Positions 8,557-16,650 of a stretch of 64,000 nucleotides of DNA are shown piece after piece. The first letter of the stretch is position 1. The number at the start of each line of letters is the position of its first letter. The DNA is from Piscinibacter sp. (GTDB taxonomy: Bacteria; Pseudomonadota; Gammaproteobacteria; Burkholderiales; Burkholderiaceae_C), in the NCBI GenBank assembly GCA_017983795.1, contig JAGOAS010000019.1, positions 1-64,000 of the forward strand, read 5' to 3'. The translations under genes and the position numbers were made by a program. Below the pieces are notes generated by a model. The model saw only the letters and a program-made list of their open reading frames with translations. It was not told the origin of the DNA and did no database searches.

Positions 8557-9012
8557 GTGCCGACCGGGCATCCAGTCTTTCATCCGGTGGGCTACACGTT
8601 TTTCACGGATCGGGATCTCGGCAAGCAGTTTCCATCTCGTTTGCGGGAGGCCGGTTTGGTTGTGGAGCTGCATGGCGACCACTTCGCCGCTGACACGCCC
8701 GATGCACAGTGGCTGGCTGAAGTCGGGGGGCGCCGCTGGATCGCCATCACTCATGATGAACGGATCCGCTACAAGACCAACGAGCTCGCCGCAGTTGTGC
8801 AGCACCGAGTCGGCATGCTGCTCATCGTGGGCAGGGCACCGTTTCCCGTCCTGGCCGAGTACTTTGTCCGAACGCTTCCGCGCATCGAGGCGTTCCTGGG
8901 TGACAACCAGCCGCCCTACATCGCCAAGGTTCATCGTCCGACGCCGCACGAACTTGCCAGGCGCGAGGACGCGCCGGGCTCGATCCAGCTCTGGTATCCC
9001 GTGGGTCGATGA
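8557..9012 (+). CDS. PIN-like domain protein, VapC45-type toxin
   Basis: This 151-aa protein has the layout of PIN-like nucleases of the DUF5615/VapC45 type: an acidic pair in FFTDRDLG (Asp18, Asp20), Asp49 in ADTPDAQWL and Asp67 in WIAITHDERI. These would form a metal-binding acidic cluster for RNA cleavage. The start is GTG 8557, 9 nt after the DUF433 stop, so the two are co-transcribed. In the family the toxin is restrained by direct binding of the DUF433 antitoxin. The C-terminus (IQLWYPVGR) is intact. Nuclease activity and target are inferred from the family. Confidence 0.75.
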   Translation: MPTGHPVFHPVGYTFFTDRDLGKQFPSRLREAGLVVELHGDHFAADTPDAQWLAEVGGRRWIAITHDERIRYKTNELAAVVQHRVGMLLIVGRAPFPVLAEYFVRTLPRIEAFLGDNQPPYIAKVHRPTPHELARREDAPGSIQLWYPVGR

Positions 9013-9193
9013 CTATGCCCAACGGTCGGCCGGTAGCGTCCGCAGGCGTGCGGGGCTGAACGTGCCGAGTGCGCTAGCCTCGCGATTAGCATGTGGTGCA
9101 TTGCTTTCGATCGGCGTTAAGGGGGCAGCCGAAACTTCTGTGCTGACAAGGGTTTAGAGTGCAGGTTGTATCGTTCGAGGACGAATGAGGCCG

Positions 9194-9218
9194 TTCAATG
9201 TCGACAGCCAACATTGAA
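9194..9218. repeat. hairpin TTCAATGT/ACATTGAA
   Basis: Perfect 8-bp arms with a 9-nt loop lie in the 450-bp stretch between the PIN-like gene and the CoA-transferase gene. The AT-rich arms stand out from the G+C-rich surroundings. It may be a recombination-site remnant or an mRNA end structure. Apart from this hairpin and the terminator at 9287-9307 I see nothing coding in 9013-9466. Confidence 0.45.
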
Positions 9219-9286
9219 TGGGAGCATTCTCATAACCATCCTGCCCTCGCAACCACCGAATACCCAGTGCCTTCAAGCACTTGGCG

Positions 9287-9307
9287 AAGCCCGCCTTGAG
9301 CGGGCTT
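9287..9307 (+). terminator. probable rho-independent terminator
   Basis: AAGCCCGC and GCGGGCTT form a perfect 8-bp stem around CTTGA, followed on the plus strand by TGTCGTTT. The modest T-run and the position fit the end of rightward transcription from the toxin-antitoxin pair. The stem would also serve leftward traffic leaving the CoA-transferase gene. Confidence 0.6.
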
Positions 9308-9466
9308 TGTCGTTTCTGGGCCATGTGGCCCAAGGGCCGAGCCAGGTTCCTTGTCGACGCTCGATGCGGCGGTTGCGATGCGTCTGCGCGGGTCGGTCGG
9401 ACATCTTCTACGTGCGCCGATGCCGGTCGATGTCCCTCTGTGCCCGGCGTCTCGCTTCTCCTTCTG

Positions 9467-10699
9467 TCAGACGACCCCGCGCTCGCGCAGCCCGGCCAGC
9501 TCGGAGGCGCTCGCCCCGAGCCAGTCTTGCAGGACCTCCGCGCTGTGCTGCCCCAGCGTCGGCGGCGCGCGCCGGTATTCGACCGGCGACTCCGACAGGC
9601 GAATGGGGTTGGCCACCAGCGGCACCGCGCTCGCCAGCGCGTGCGCCATGTCGATGCGCGTGCCGCGCGCCTTCACCTGCGGGTTCTCGAATACCTTGTC
9701 CAGCGTATTGATCGGCCCGCAGGGCACGCCGGCGGCTTCCATCGCCGCGACCCATTCATCGGTGCCGCGCGTGGCCGTTGCCTCGCGCATCAGCGTGACC
9801 AGCTGCTCACGGTGCCGCACGCGCTGCGGATTGCTCGCGTAGCGTTCGTCCGCGGCCCACTCGGGATGACCCAGCACCGCGCAGCAGCGCGCAAACTGGG
9901 CGTCGTTGCCGACCGTCAGGATCATGTGGCCGTCGGCGGTCGGGAAGTCCTGGTAGGGCACGATGTTCGGGTGCGCGTTGCCCATGCGCTGCGGCGCCTT
10001 GCCGCCCACCAGATAGTTGGCCGCCTGGTTGGCCAGCGAGGCGACCTGCACGTCCAGCAGCGCGAGGTCGATGTGCTGGCCTTCGCCGCTGCGCTCGCGC
10101 CGCGCCAAGGCGGCGAGGATGGCCACCGTGGCGTACAGCCCGGTCATCACGTCGGTGAGCGCCACGCCCACCTTCAGTGGCCCGCCGCCTTGCGTGTCGT
10201 CGGGCCGGCCGGTGATGCTCATCAGCCCGCCCATGCCCTGGATGAGAAAGTCGTAGCCGGGCCGCGAGGCATACGGCCCGTCCTGGCCGAAGCCGGTGAT
10301 CGAGCAGTAGACGAGCCGCGGATTCGCCTGCTTCAGCGTGGCGTAGTCGAGTCCGTATTGGGCCAGGCCGCCGACCTTGAAGTTCTCGATCAGCACGTCG
10401 GCCTCGGCGGCCAGGCGCGCCACCAAGCGTTGCCCTTCGGGCTGCCCCAGGTCGACCGTGAGCGAGCGCTTGTTGCGGTTGGCGCTCAGGAAGTAGGCCG
10501 ATTCGGCGGTGGGCGCGCCGCCGTCGTCGGCCAGCCAGGGCGGGCCCCAGGCGCGCGTGTCGTCGCCGACGCCGGGCCGCTCCACCTTGACGACGTCGGC
10601 GCCCAGGTCGGCCAGCAACTGCCCTGCCCACGGGCCCGCCAGCACGCGCGACAAATCCAGCACCCGCACGCCGGCGAGCGCGGCCTTTGAGCTGTCCAT
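9467..10699 (-). CDS. class III (CaiB/BaiF family) CoA-transferase
   Basis: This 410-aa protein has typical family length. It begins MDSSKAALAGVRVLDLSRVLAGPWAGQ in full, with early motifs VRVLDLSRVLAGP and LADLGADVVKVERPG, then SANRNKRSLTVDL, EADVLIENFKVG and CSITGFGQDGPYASRPGYD, all hallmarks of CaiB/BaiF transferases. These cytosolic enzymes move CoA between organic acids through an Asp-bound acyl intermediate. It lies 2 nt after gcdH on the same strand, so the likely substrate pair is glutarate and succinyl-CoA (or similar), feeding glutaryl-CoA to the dehydrogenase. The substrate is inferred from context. Confidence 0.9.
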   Translation of the reverse strand: MDSSKAALAGVRVLDLSRVLAGPWAGQLLADLGADVVKVERPGVGDDTRAWGPPWLADDGGAPTAESAYFLSANRNKRSLTVDLGQPEGQRLVARLAAEADVLIENFKVGGLAQYGLDYATLKQANPRLVYCSITGFGQDGPYASRPGYDFLIQGMGGLMSITGRPDDTQGGGPLKVGVALTDVMTGLYATVAILAALARRERSGEGQHIDLALLDVQVASLANQAANYLVGGKAPQRMGNAHPNIVPYQDFPTADGHMILTVGNDAQFARCCAVLGHPEWAADERYASNPQRVRHREQLVTLMREATATRGTDEWVAAMEAAGVPCGPINTLDKVFENPQVKARGTRIDMAHALASAVPLVANPIRLSESPVEYRRAPPTLGQHSAEVLQDWLGASASELAGLRERGVV

Positions 10700-10701
10700 G
10701 C

Positions 10702-11889
10702 TCAGAACGCGGCGATGCCGGTGATCGCGCGGCCGAGGATCAGCGCGTGCACGTCGTGCGTGCCCTCGTAGGTGTTCACCACTTCCAGATTCACCAGGTG
10801 GCGCGCCACGCCGAATTCGTCGCTGATGCCGTTGCCGCCGAGCATGTCGCGCGCCGTGCGTGCGATCTCCAGCGCCTTGCCGCAACTGTTGCGCTTCATG
10901 ATGCTGGTGATCTCCACCGCCGCCGTGCCTTCGTCCTTCATGCGCCCGAGGCGCAGGCAGCCCTGCAGGCCGAGCGTGATGTCGGTGAGCATGTCGGCGA
11001 GCTTCTTCTGCACCAGCTGGTTGGCGGCCAGCGGGCGGCCGAACTGCTTGCGGTCCAGCGTGTACTGGCGCGCGCGGTGGAAGCAGTCTTCGGCGGCGCC
11101 GAGCGCGCCCCAGGCGATGCCGTAGCGCGCGCTGTTGAGGCAGGTGAACGGGCCCTTCAGGCCGCGCACCTCGGGGAAGGCGTTCTCTTCGGGCACGAAT
11201 ACCTCGTCCATGACGATCTCGCCGGTGATGCTGGCGCGCAGGCCCACCTTGCCGTGGATGGCCGGGGCGGAGAGGCCCTTGAAGCCCTTCTCGAGCACGA
11301 AGCCGCGGATCGCGCCCTCGTCGTCCTTGGCCCAGACGACGAAGACGTCGGCGATCGGGCTGTTGGTGATCCACATCTTGCTGCCCGACAGCGAGTAGCC
11401 GCCCGCCACCTTGCGGGCGCGCGTGACCATGCCGCCCGGGTCGGAGCCGTGGTTGGGCTCGGTCAGGCCGAAGCAGCCGATCCACTCGCCGCGCGCCAGC
11501 TTGGGCAGGTACTTCTGCTTCTGTGCCTCGGTGCCGAACTCGTTGATCGGCACCATCACCAGCGAGCTCTGCACACTCATCATCGAGCGGTAGCCCGAGT
11601 CGACGCGCTCGACCTCGCGCGCCACCAGGCCGTAGCAGACGTAGTTCAGGCCCGCGCCGCCGTACTGCTCGGGGATGGTGGCGCCGAGCAGGCCGAGCGC
11701 ACCCATCTCGCGGAAGATGCCCGCGTCGGTCTTCTCCTGGCGGAAGGCTTCCAGCACGCGCGGCGCCAGGCGCTCCTGGCAGTAGGCATGAGCGGCGTCG
11801 CGCACCTGGCGCTCGTTGTCGCCGAGTTGCCCATCGAGCAGCAACGGGTCGTCCCAGTGGAAGGTGCTTGTCTTGTGCGATGCAGTCAT
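10702..11889 (-). CDS. gcdH: glutaryl-CoA dehydrogenase
   Basis: This 395-aa acyl-CoA dehydrogenase oxidises and decarboxylates glutaryl-CoA to crotonyl-CoA at the end of lysine, tryptophan and glutarate breakdown, with FAD and electron-transferring flavoprotein. I placed the start at [15 protein letters not shown]; a longer open frame exists upstream but overlaps the divergent promoter. Motifs include [15 protein letters not shown] (FAD/substrate), [17 protein letters not shown], the Arg-rich [16 protein letters not shown] and the C-terminal [20 protein letters not shown], whose Glu375 is the expected catalytic base. It forms an operon with the CoA-transferase and diverges from the LysR regulator. 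Confidence 0.95.
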   Translation of the reverse strand: MTASHKTSTFHWDDPLLLDGQLGDNERQVRDAAHAYCQERLAPRVLEAFRQEKTDAGIFREMGALGLLGATIPEQYGGAGLNYVCYGLVAREVERVDSGYRSMMSVQSSLVMVPINEFGTEAQKQKYLPKLARGEWIGCFGLTEPNHGSDPGGMVTRARKVAGGYSLSGSKMWITNSPIADVFVVWAKDDEGAIRGFVLEKGFKGLSAPAIHGKVGLRASITGEIVMDEVFVPEENAFPEVRGLKGPFTCLNSARYGIAWGALGAAEDCFHRARQYTLDRKQFGRPLAANQLVQKKLADMLTDITLGLQGCLRLGRMKDEGTAAVEITSIMKRNSCGKALEIARTARDMLGGNGISDEFGVARHLVNLEVVNTYEGTHDVHALILGRAITGIAAF

Positions 11890-11953
11890 TCGTGGCGCTC
11901 GAAGGGGCTGTAGGTTTCGGCACTCTATGAGCGCGGTCGAGGCAGGGCAAGCG

Positions 11954-12889
11954 ATGAATCTGCACGAACCTGTGCGTGGAATGCACAATAGGGCGGTGCG
12001 ACGCAAGATCCCCTCCACCGCAGCGCTGACCGCCTTCGACGCCGCGGCGCGCCACCAGAGCTACACCAAGGCGGCCGACGAACTGGCCGTGACGCAGAGC
12101 GCGGTGTGCCGCCAGATCGCCGGCCTGGAAGACTTTCTCGGCGTGCGCCTGTTCCGCCGCAACCGGCGCGGCGTGATGCTCACCGAGGCCGGGCTCGCCT
12201 ACAGCCGCACGGTGGCGGCGCGGCTCGACGACGTGGAGCGCGACACGCTGGCGCTGATGGCGCGTGGCGGCGAGGGCGGCACGCTGGAGCTGGCCGTGGT
12301 GCCGACCTTCGGCACCAAGTGGCTGCTGCCGCGCCTGCCGCTGTTCGCGCAGCGCCATCCGGGCATCCACGTCAACCTCACCAGCCGCACGCAGGCCTTC
12401 CTCTTCGAGGGCACGGCCCTGGACGCCGCCATCCAGGCCGTGGAGGCGAACTGGGCCGGCACCGAGGGCGTATTCCTCCTGCACGAGGAACTGGCGGCCG
12501 TGTGCAGCCCCAAGCTCATTGCGCCCAAGGCCGCGCTGGGCAAGGCCGACTGGCGCCGCCACACGCTGTTGCAGATGAGCACGCGGCCCTACGTGTGGCG
12601 GCAGTGGTTCGCTTCCTTGGGGCTGGAGGTCGAAGGCGATCTGGCCGGCCCGCGCATGGAGTTGTTCTCGATGCTCGGCGAGGCAGCCATCCATGGCATG
12701 GGCGTCGCCCTGATCCCGCCCTTCCTCGTCGAGGACGAGTTGCGCCGCGGCCTGCTCGTCAAGGCGTCGGCGCATACGCTACCCAGCGATCGCAGCTACC
12801 GGCTCATCTACCCGGAGGGCAAGGCCGAGACGCCGGCGCTGGCCGCGTTCCGCGCCTGGATCGTCGAGCAGGCGGCGCCGGGCAGGTAG
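11954..12889 (+). CDS. LysR family regulator next to gcdH (GcdR-like)
   Basis: The protein has 311 aa from ATG 11954, preceded by GGCAGGG; internal starts at ATG 11981 or GTG 11996 would give the more usual opening [19 protein letters not shown]. The N-terminal winged helix-turn-helix reads [20 protein letters not shown] and [16 protein letters not shown]. The effector domain contains [19 protein letters not shown] and [13 protein letters not shown], typical of the GcvA/GcdR branch. It is divergent from gcdH with a short shared promoter region, so it most likely activates the glutarate operon, perhaps with glutaryl-CoA or glutarate as inducer (inferred). Confidence 0.9.
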   Translation: MNLHEPVRGMHNRAVRRKIPSTAALTAFDAAARHQSYTKAADELAVTQSAVCRQIAGLEDFLGVRLFRRNRRGVMLTEAGLAYSRTVAARLDDVERDTLALMARGGEGGTLELAVVPTFGTKWLLPRLPLFAQRHPGIHVNLTSRTQAFLFEGTALDAAIQAVEANWAGTEGVFLLHEELAAVCSPKLIAPKAALGKADWRRHTLLQMSTRPYVWRQWFASLGLEVEGDLAGPRMELFSMLGEAAIHGMGVALIPPFLVEDELRRGLLVKASAHTLPSDRSYRLIYPEGKAETPALAAFRAWIVEQAAPGR

Positions 12890-13067
12890 TTCGACTCCGA
12901 CGCGCAGGACTGCTGCGTGTCAGGCACTGGTCAGTGGCGCGCCCACTGTCCGCACGGCCGAATGGCTGCCTGGTGCCAATCAGCGTGAGCAGGGTCGCCA
13001 GTGCCCAATGATCGCAACCGCCGCGCAGCGGTCTCGCTTCAGGCAAGCTCGACAGGCGGCATCTACT

Positions 13068-13355
13068 TCACACTGCTTGGCTTGGACACCTTCGGCGCCG
13101 TGGAGTGCGCCTGCTGAGTTCGTCCTCGATCTTCTTCAGTTCGGTGGAGATGGTGTCGGCAATCATTTCGCTGCGGCACACCATGAAGATCCAACCGAGC
13201 GCCGCGAAAAGGCCGACGGCGAACAGGGCCAGGAGGCCCCACTCGAAGAGTCCAAGGATGGACACGCCCGCGACGCTGCCGCTGCTGAGCGCCTTGTCGC
13301 TGTTGCCCACGATCCCCACGGTTGCGGCGAAAAGGCCGAGCTGCAGTGCTGCCAT
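13068..13355 (-). CDS. small membrane protein, unknown function
   Basis: This 95-aa protein has two predicted hydrophobic stretches: residues 3-15 (weak) and about 37-60 (FEWGLLALFAVGLFAALGW, then IFMVC). A charged coiled-coil-like tail (STELKKIEDELSRR) follows and ends in a basic segment. A perfect AGGAGG lies upstream of the ATG, strongly supporting a real gene. It belongs to no family I recognise. The 178 bp between it and the LysR stop contain no obvious gene. Confidence 0.7.
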   Translation of the reverse strand: MAALQLGLFAATVGIVGNSDKALSSGSVAGVSILGLFEWGLLALFAVGLFAALGWIFMVCRSEMIADTISTELKKIEDELSRRTPRRRRCPSQAV

Positions 13356-13563
13356 CGGAACCTCCTGTGACCAAGCGACCCTGGCGCCGCAGAATGATCG
13401 GGAATGAGCGCTGGTTCAGCTACGAGCCTCACCCATGTTCCATCCTGGCGTTCAAGACTGGCCGCCGACAGTCGGATCCGGCAACGCGTGCAGGGATCGG
13501 GGCCATGGGCCGAGAATACGTGGCCCGGCTGCACAGCCCCGATGACCGACCTGCTTCGTTCCG

Positions 13564-14343
13564 ATGCCTGACATCCCTGAGATTCCCGAGACTGCTCCGG
13601 GCGCTACGCCCGATGCGACGCTTGGCGCGCCGACGTCGCGGCCCGAACCCAGCGTGGCCGACACCGCGCGCCTGCTGGCCGAGCACTTCCCGGCGCTGTT
13701 CGGTGCGGGCGTGATCAAGCCGATCAAGCTTCGCATCCAGGCCGACATTCACCAACGTGCGCCAGGCGTCTTCACCAAGAAGGCCCTCTCGATCTTCCTG
13801 CAGCGCCACACCACCGGGACCGCCTACCTGCGGGCCCTGGTGGCCGCGGGCGCGACACGCATCGACCTCGACGGCCAGCCGGTCGGCGAAATCACCGCCG
13901 AACACCGCGATGCTGCAGGCGTGGAACTCGAGCGGCGCCGTGCCATCGTCGAAGCCAAGAAACACGCGGGGCGCGAGGCGGCCCGGGCTTCGCGTCATGA
14001 CGCCCGAGCGCTGCGGCCACCCCGACCGCCCCAACCTGGCGTACAACGAGGCCCCGGCCGGCCCGGCGATGCTGGCTCGGGTGCATCACCGCGCTCGCGC
14101 AAGCCCCTGCCGGATCGGAAGCTTGCTCGTGCACATGAGCAAGAGCCCGCGCACGCACCGGCCCTGCCGCTGACACCCGAGCAGGCTGCCGAGGCCGAGG
14201 CTCGCCAGCAACGCGCATTGCTGCTGCGCAGCTTCGAGCAGAGCCCATTGTCGAATGCAAACTTTGCGGCCTTGAAGGGACTGAGCGAGGGAACCCTGGA
14301 CGCGCTTCTGACCCTGGCGCGGCAGGAACGCGGCTCACGGTGA
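13564..14343 (+). CDS. ProQ/FinO family RNA chaperone
   Basis: This 259-aa protein has a FinO/ProQ domain at about residues 30-130: ARLLAEHFPALFGAGVIKPI, KLRIQADIHQRAP, TKKALSIFLQRHTTGTAYLR. These RNA-binding proteins recognise structured RNAs and 3' ends and adjust small-RNA regulation. A long basic, proline-rich middle (about 135-205) is probably disordered. A conserved C-terminal helix pair of the beta-proteobacterial type follows (RALLLRSFEQSPLSNANFAA and LKGLSEGTLDALLTLARQER). ATG 13564 has no strong Shine-Dalgarno sequence. The C-terminal match argues against a frameshift in the odd middle part. Confidence 0.88.
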   Translation: MPDIPEIPETAPGATPDATLGAPTSRPEPSVADTARLLAEHFPALFGAGVIKPIKLRIQADIHQRAPGVFTKKALSIFLQRHTTGTAYLRALVAAGATRIDLDGQPVGEITAEHRDAAGVELERRRAIVEAKKHAGREAARASRHDARALRPPRPPQPGVQRGPGRPGDAGSGASPRSRKPLPDRKLARAHEQEPAHAPALPLTPEQAAEAEARQQRALLLRSFEQSPLSNANFAALKGLSEGTLDALLTLARQERGSR

Positions 14344-14464
14344 TGGCCCCACCGCCGCAGGTACCGGGCCCATCACCTTCCAAACCTCCATCGGCAGGTG
14401 CAGCGAAACTTGCCTGAGTCTCCGGGGGGCATTCGCGCTCTACCTCAAACTGGCTGGCGCCGCG

Positions 14465-14611
14465 ACCGAAGGCGTCGAGTGCCGCAAGGACAAGGACGTG
14501 ATCGACGAGACGCCCGCGGCCTACAAGGACATCGACGCCGTGATGGAAGCGCAGCGCGACCTGGTGGACGTGGTGCACACGTTGAAGCAGGTGGTGTGCG
14601 TGAAGGGGTGA
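14465..14611 (+). pseudogene. rtcB (RNA-splicing ligase) 3'-end relic
   Basis: About 48 codons read TEGVECRKDKDVIDETPAAY then KDIDAVMEAQRDLVDVVHTL then KQVVCVKG and stop, matching the extreme C-terminus of RtcB, the GTP-dependent RNA ligase that joins 2',3'-cyclic phosphate and 5'-OH ends. The rest of the gene (normally about 400-480 codons, with the Mn-binding Cys/His residues and GMP-linked His) is absent. Upstream sequence in this frame loses similarity and no start codon fits. It is therefore a non-functional fragment left by a deletion or insertion between proQ and the phd-ccdB module. Confidence 0.85.
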
Positions 14612-14777
14612 GCGACAGCTCGGCCAGTGCGGGGCGTTCGCCGGGGGCCGGGCGCCCCGTTTCGCGCTTGACGCTGCCGCGGCCGGCGGGAACGGCCGCC
14701 CAGGTCGAATCCGGCACCGTGATCTCTACCGGGCAGCAGTTCGTCGGCAGCCCGGCGTGGTCTGAGCTCGTGCTTCG

Positions 14778-14811
14778 TTGCTCTTGGCCACTCAATGGCT
14801 AAAATGGCCAA
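14778..14811 (+). promoter_or_regulatory. promoter with overlapping palindromic operator for the phd-ccdB operon
   Basis: A sigma-70-like promoter (TTGCTC, 16-nt spacer, TAAAAT at 14800-14805) lies 25 nt before the antitoxin ATG. A perfect inverted repeat, TTGGCCA (14784-14790) and TGGCCAA (14805-14811), flanks the -10 box. This is the layout expected for autorepression by a Phd-type antitoxin. It also argues against the upstream ATG at 14795, which falls inside the promoter. Confidence 0.7.
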
Positions 14812-14830
14812 TCACTTTCGGAGCCCCGCC

Positions 14831-15100
14831 ATGCGCGTCACTGCCACCGAAGCCAAGAACCGCTTTGGCAGCCTCTGTGCCCAGGCCAAGCGCGAACCGG
14901 TGTTCGTGGAAAAGGCTGGGCAGATCGACACAGTGATCCTCTCGGCCGAGCACTATCAGGCCCTGCAGGCCAGGCACGACAAGGCCAGCCGCGCAGCGCG
15001 CAGGAAGGCGTTCGAAGCCGAATTCGGCGACTGGATTGCCGCCCAGAACGCCCGCTTCGAAACGCACGGCATTCCCGGTGCCGACTTGCGCCCGTGGTGA
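14831..15100 (+). CDS. Phd/YefM family antitoxin
   Basis: This 89-aa protein begins MRVTATEAKNRFGSLCAQAK, the standard Phd/YefM DNA-binding opening, followed by EPVFVEKAGQIDTVILSAEH. The family folds as a dimer that represses its own promoter, with an unfolded C-terminal tail that wraps the toxin; here the tail is about 40 aa and ends ETHGIPGADLRPW. GGAG lies 7 nt before the chosen ATG. A CcdB-type toxin gene follows after 7 nt, an unusual partner for a Phd-type antitoxin. Confidence 0.88.
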   Translation: MRVTATEAKNRFGSLCAQAKREPVFVEKAGQIDTVILSAEHYQALQARHDKASRAARRKAFEAEFGDWIAAQNARFETHGIPGADLRPW

Positions 15101-15107
15101 GCAGCCG

Positions 15108-15422
15108 ATGGCCCAGTACGACGTCTACGCGAACCCGAGCAGCAGTGCGGCCGATGGCATTCCTTACGTGGTCGTGATCCAGAGCGACCTGCTCGATGCC
15201 CTGGCCACGCGGCTGACCATGCCGCTGGCGGTACTCGACGTCGCGACCAAGGTGCCGACCGCACTGTGTCCGGTCATCACGGTCAAGGGCAAGCGCCTGC
15301 ATGCGCTTGCGCACTATGCCGCGCCCTTGCCTGCGAAGGTCTTGCGGCGATCGGTGGACAACGTGGCTGCACAGGCCAGCGCGCTGGTCTCGGCAATGGA
15401 CGCGGTGCTGTCGGGCATCTAG
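15108..15422 (+). CDS. CcdB family toxin
   Basis: This 104-aa protein resembles CcdB, which poisons DNA gyrase: MAQYDVYANPSSSAADGIPY opening, VVVIQSDLLDALATRLTMPL, and VITVKGKRLHALAHYAAPLP. CcdB ends in Trp-Gly-Ile, needed for gyrase binding; this protein ends SGI, keeping Gly-Ile but not Trp, so the target should not be assumed. It is co-transcribed with the Phd-type antitoxin. A 71-nt copy of its 3' part survives at 43210-43280. Confidence 0.88.
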   Translation: MAQYDVYANPSSSAADGIPYVVVIQSDLLDALATRLTMPLAVLDVATKVPTALCPVITVKGKRLHALAHYAAPLPAKVLRRSVDNVAAQASALVSAMDAVLSGI

Positions 15423-15653
15423 TTCGTGCGGACGCCTTCCCGGCTTCTGAACAAGTCGGAAGCCACGCATGAACCTGAGCCGTCATCAGTCACCATCGCC
15501 CACACCGCCAGCCAAGTGAGCACCCGGAGCATGCAGCCCACGTCTTGCTACTTGCCGTCCGGGAGAGTGGTCAGGAGCTGGCGAACGACTTCCTTCCATC
15601 GGTGACGGCTATGCGGCTCTCCCTCCTTGAAAGATCACCGTCGTGCTGAAGAG

Positions 15654-16571
15654 CTAGAGCGGCGCGCCTCTGGCGCTCGAAAGTTGCACGTACGCCTGCG
15701 CAGCGTCATCGCCGTCCGAGCCTTGTTGTTGTTCGTCGAAGCCCAGGTCCCGCCGCATGGCGGAAGACAGCTTCGTCGCTTGAAGCATGCACTCCCCGAG
15801 CGCCGATGCAATCTGCTTCTGGGCCTCGTCGCGTGCCTGGCCGAGCGTCGCCAGCGCCTTCGATCGCGCGGCGTGCAGTGAATCCTGGCGCTCGCGAAGT
15901 TCGGCAAGTTGCTGGGTCAGCGCGGGCAGTTCGTCGAGTCCCTCCGGGTTGACGATTCCCCCGAGCTGTTGGCCGCGAATGTTGGACAGGCGCTTGCCGA
16001 CCTCCTCGAGGTCTTCCGCCACATTGCGACAGGCGCGCTCCGAGCCTTCGAGCTCGAGACTGGCCTGCGCCACCGGCAGATGCGCGCCGACCACAACCCG
16101 TCCTGCGTCGTGGTACGCCTGCGCGACGGCCTGGGCGATCGGACGTGATCGGCTGTCGCCAACGAGCTCGATCCGGCCGAGCTCGAGAAACAGGTCGTCG
16201 GCCAACCCGGTCGGAACCGACTCCATCATCGGCACCTGGGCGAATCGCGCATGGGTTCGAGCGAGCTGCGACGCAACCGCGAAGTACACCTCTCGCCTCA
16301 TCGAGTGCGTTCGCTCCAGCGCCTTCTCCGTCGCGGCCTCGGCGAGCTCGATGCCGAGCTTCGAGCTGTCGTGATCCAGCTGCTCGGTCAGCCGATCTCG
16401 CTCGGCTTCCAGCTGCAGCCGCAAGCGCTCGGCCTGGCCACGATTGGCCCACCACGCGACGACAGCTGCACCGACGATGCCCACCCAGGCCGCGGCGGGG
16501 ATGCGCCCAATCTGCTCGGCGATGAACGAGACGAAGTCTTGGGCCTGCTGCAAGTCGAGGGGTGAGTTCAT
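15654..16571 (-). CDS. membrane-anchored coiled-coil protein, unknown function
   Basis: The 305-aa protein starts at MNSPLDLQQAQDFVSF, with GGGAGC ahead of the ATG. One transmembrane helix spans about residues 24-43 (IPAAAWVGIVGAAVVAWWAN). A charged helix follows (GQAERLRLQLEAERDRLTEQ), and a second long heptad-like stretch lies in the C-terminal half (LTQQLAELRERQDSLHAARS). The tail is Gln/Asp-rich. It resembles small bacterial proteins of unknown role with one anchor and a cytoplasmic helical body. The 230 bp before its stop (15423-15653) hold no gene I can support. Confidence 0.65.
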   Translation of the reverse strand: MNSPLDLQQAQDFVSFIAEQIGRIPAAAWVGIVGAAVVAWWANRGQAERLRLQLEAERDRLTEQLDHDSSKLGIELAEAATEKALERTHSMRREVYFAVASQLARTHARFAQVPMMESVPTGLADDLFLELGRIELVGDSRSRPIAQAVAQAYHDAGRVVVGAHLPVAQASLELEGSERACRNVAEDLEEVGKRLSNIRGQQLGGIVNPEGLDELPALTQQLAELRERQDSLHAARSKALATLGQARDEAQKQIASALGECMLQATKLSSAMRRDLGFDEQQQGSDGDDAAQAYVQLSSARGAPL

Positions 16572-16650
16572 GCTGCTCCCATGGGCTACCGAGCCGGGAG
16601 TGCAGATTCTGCGCGAAGCGGCCAGTACCGACGACAAGCTCCTGCGCTGA

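Noticed and set aside
9181-9260. possible tRNA or attachment site (ends in ACCACC-like sequence near 9251)
   Set aside because: No cloverleaf, no T-arm GTTCGA in register and no acceptor pairing could be drawn.
13757-14173. frameshift inside the ProQ/FinO gene
   Set aside because: An alternative frame looks open in the middle, but the annotated frame regains the conserved C-terminal helices, so the odd region is a disordered linker.
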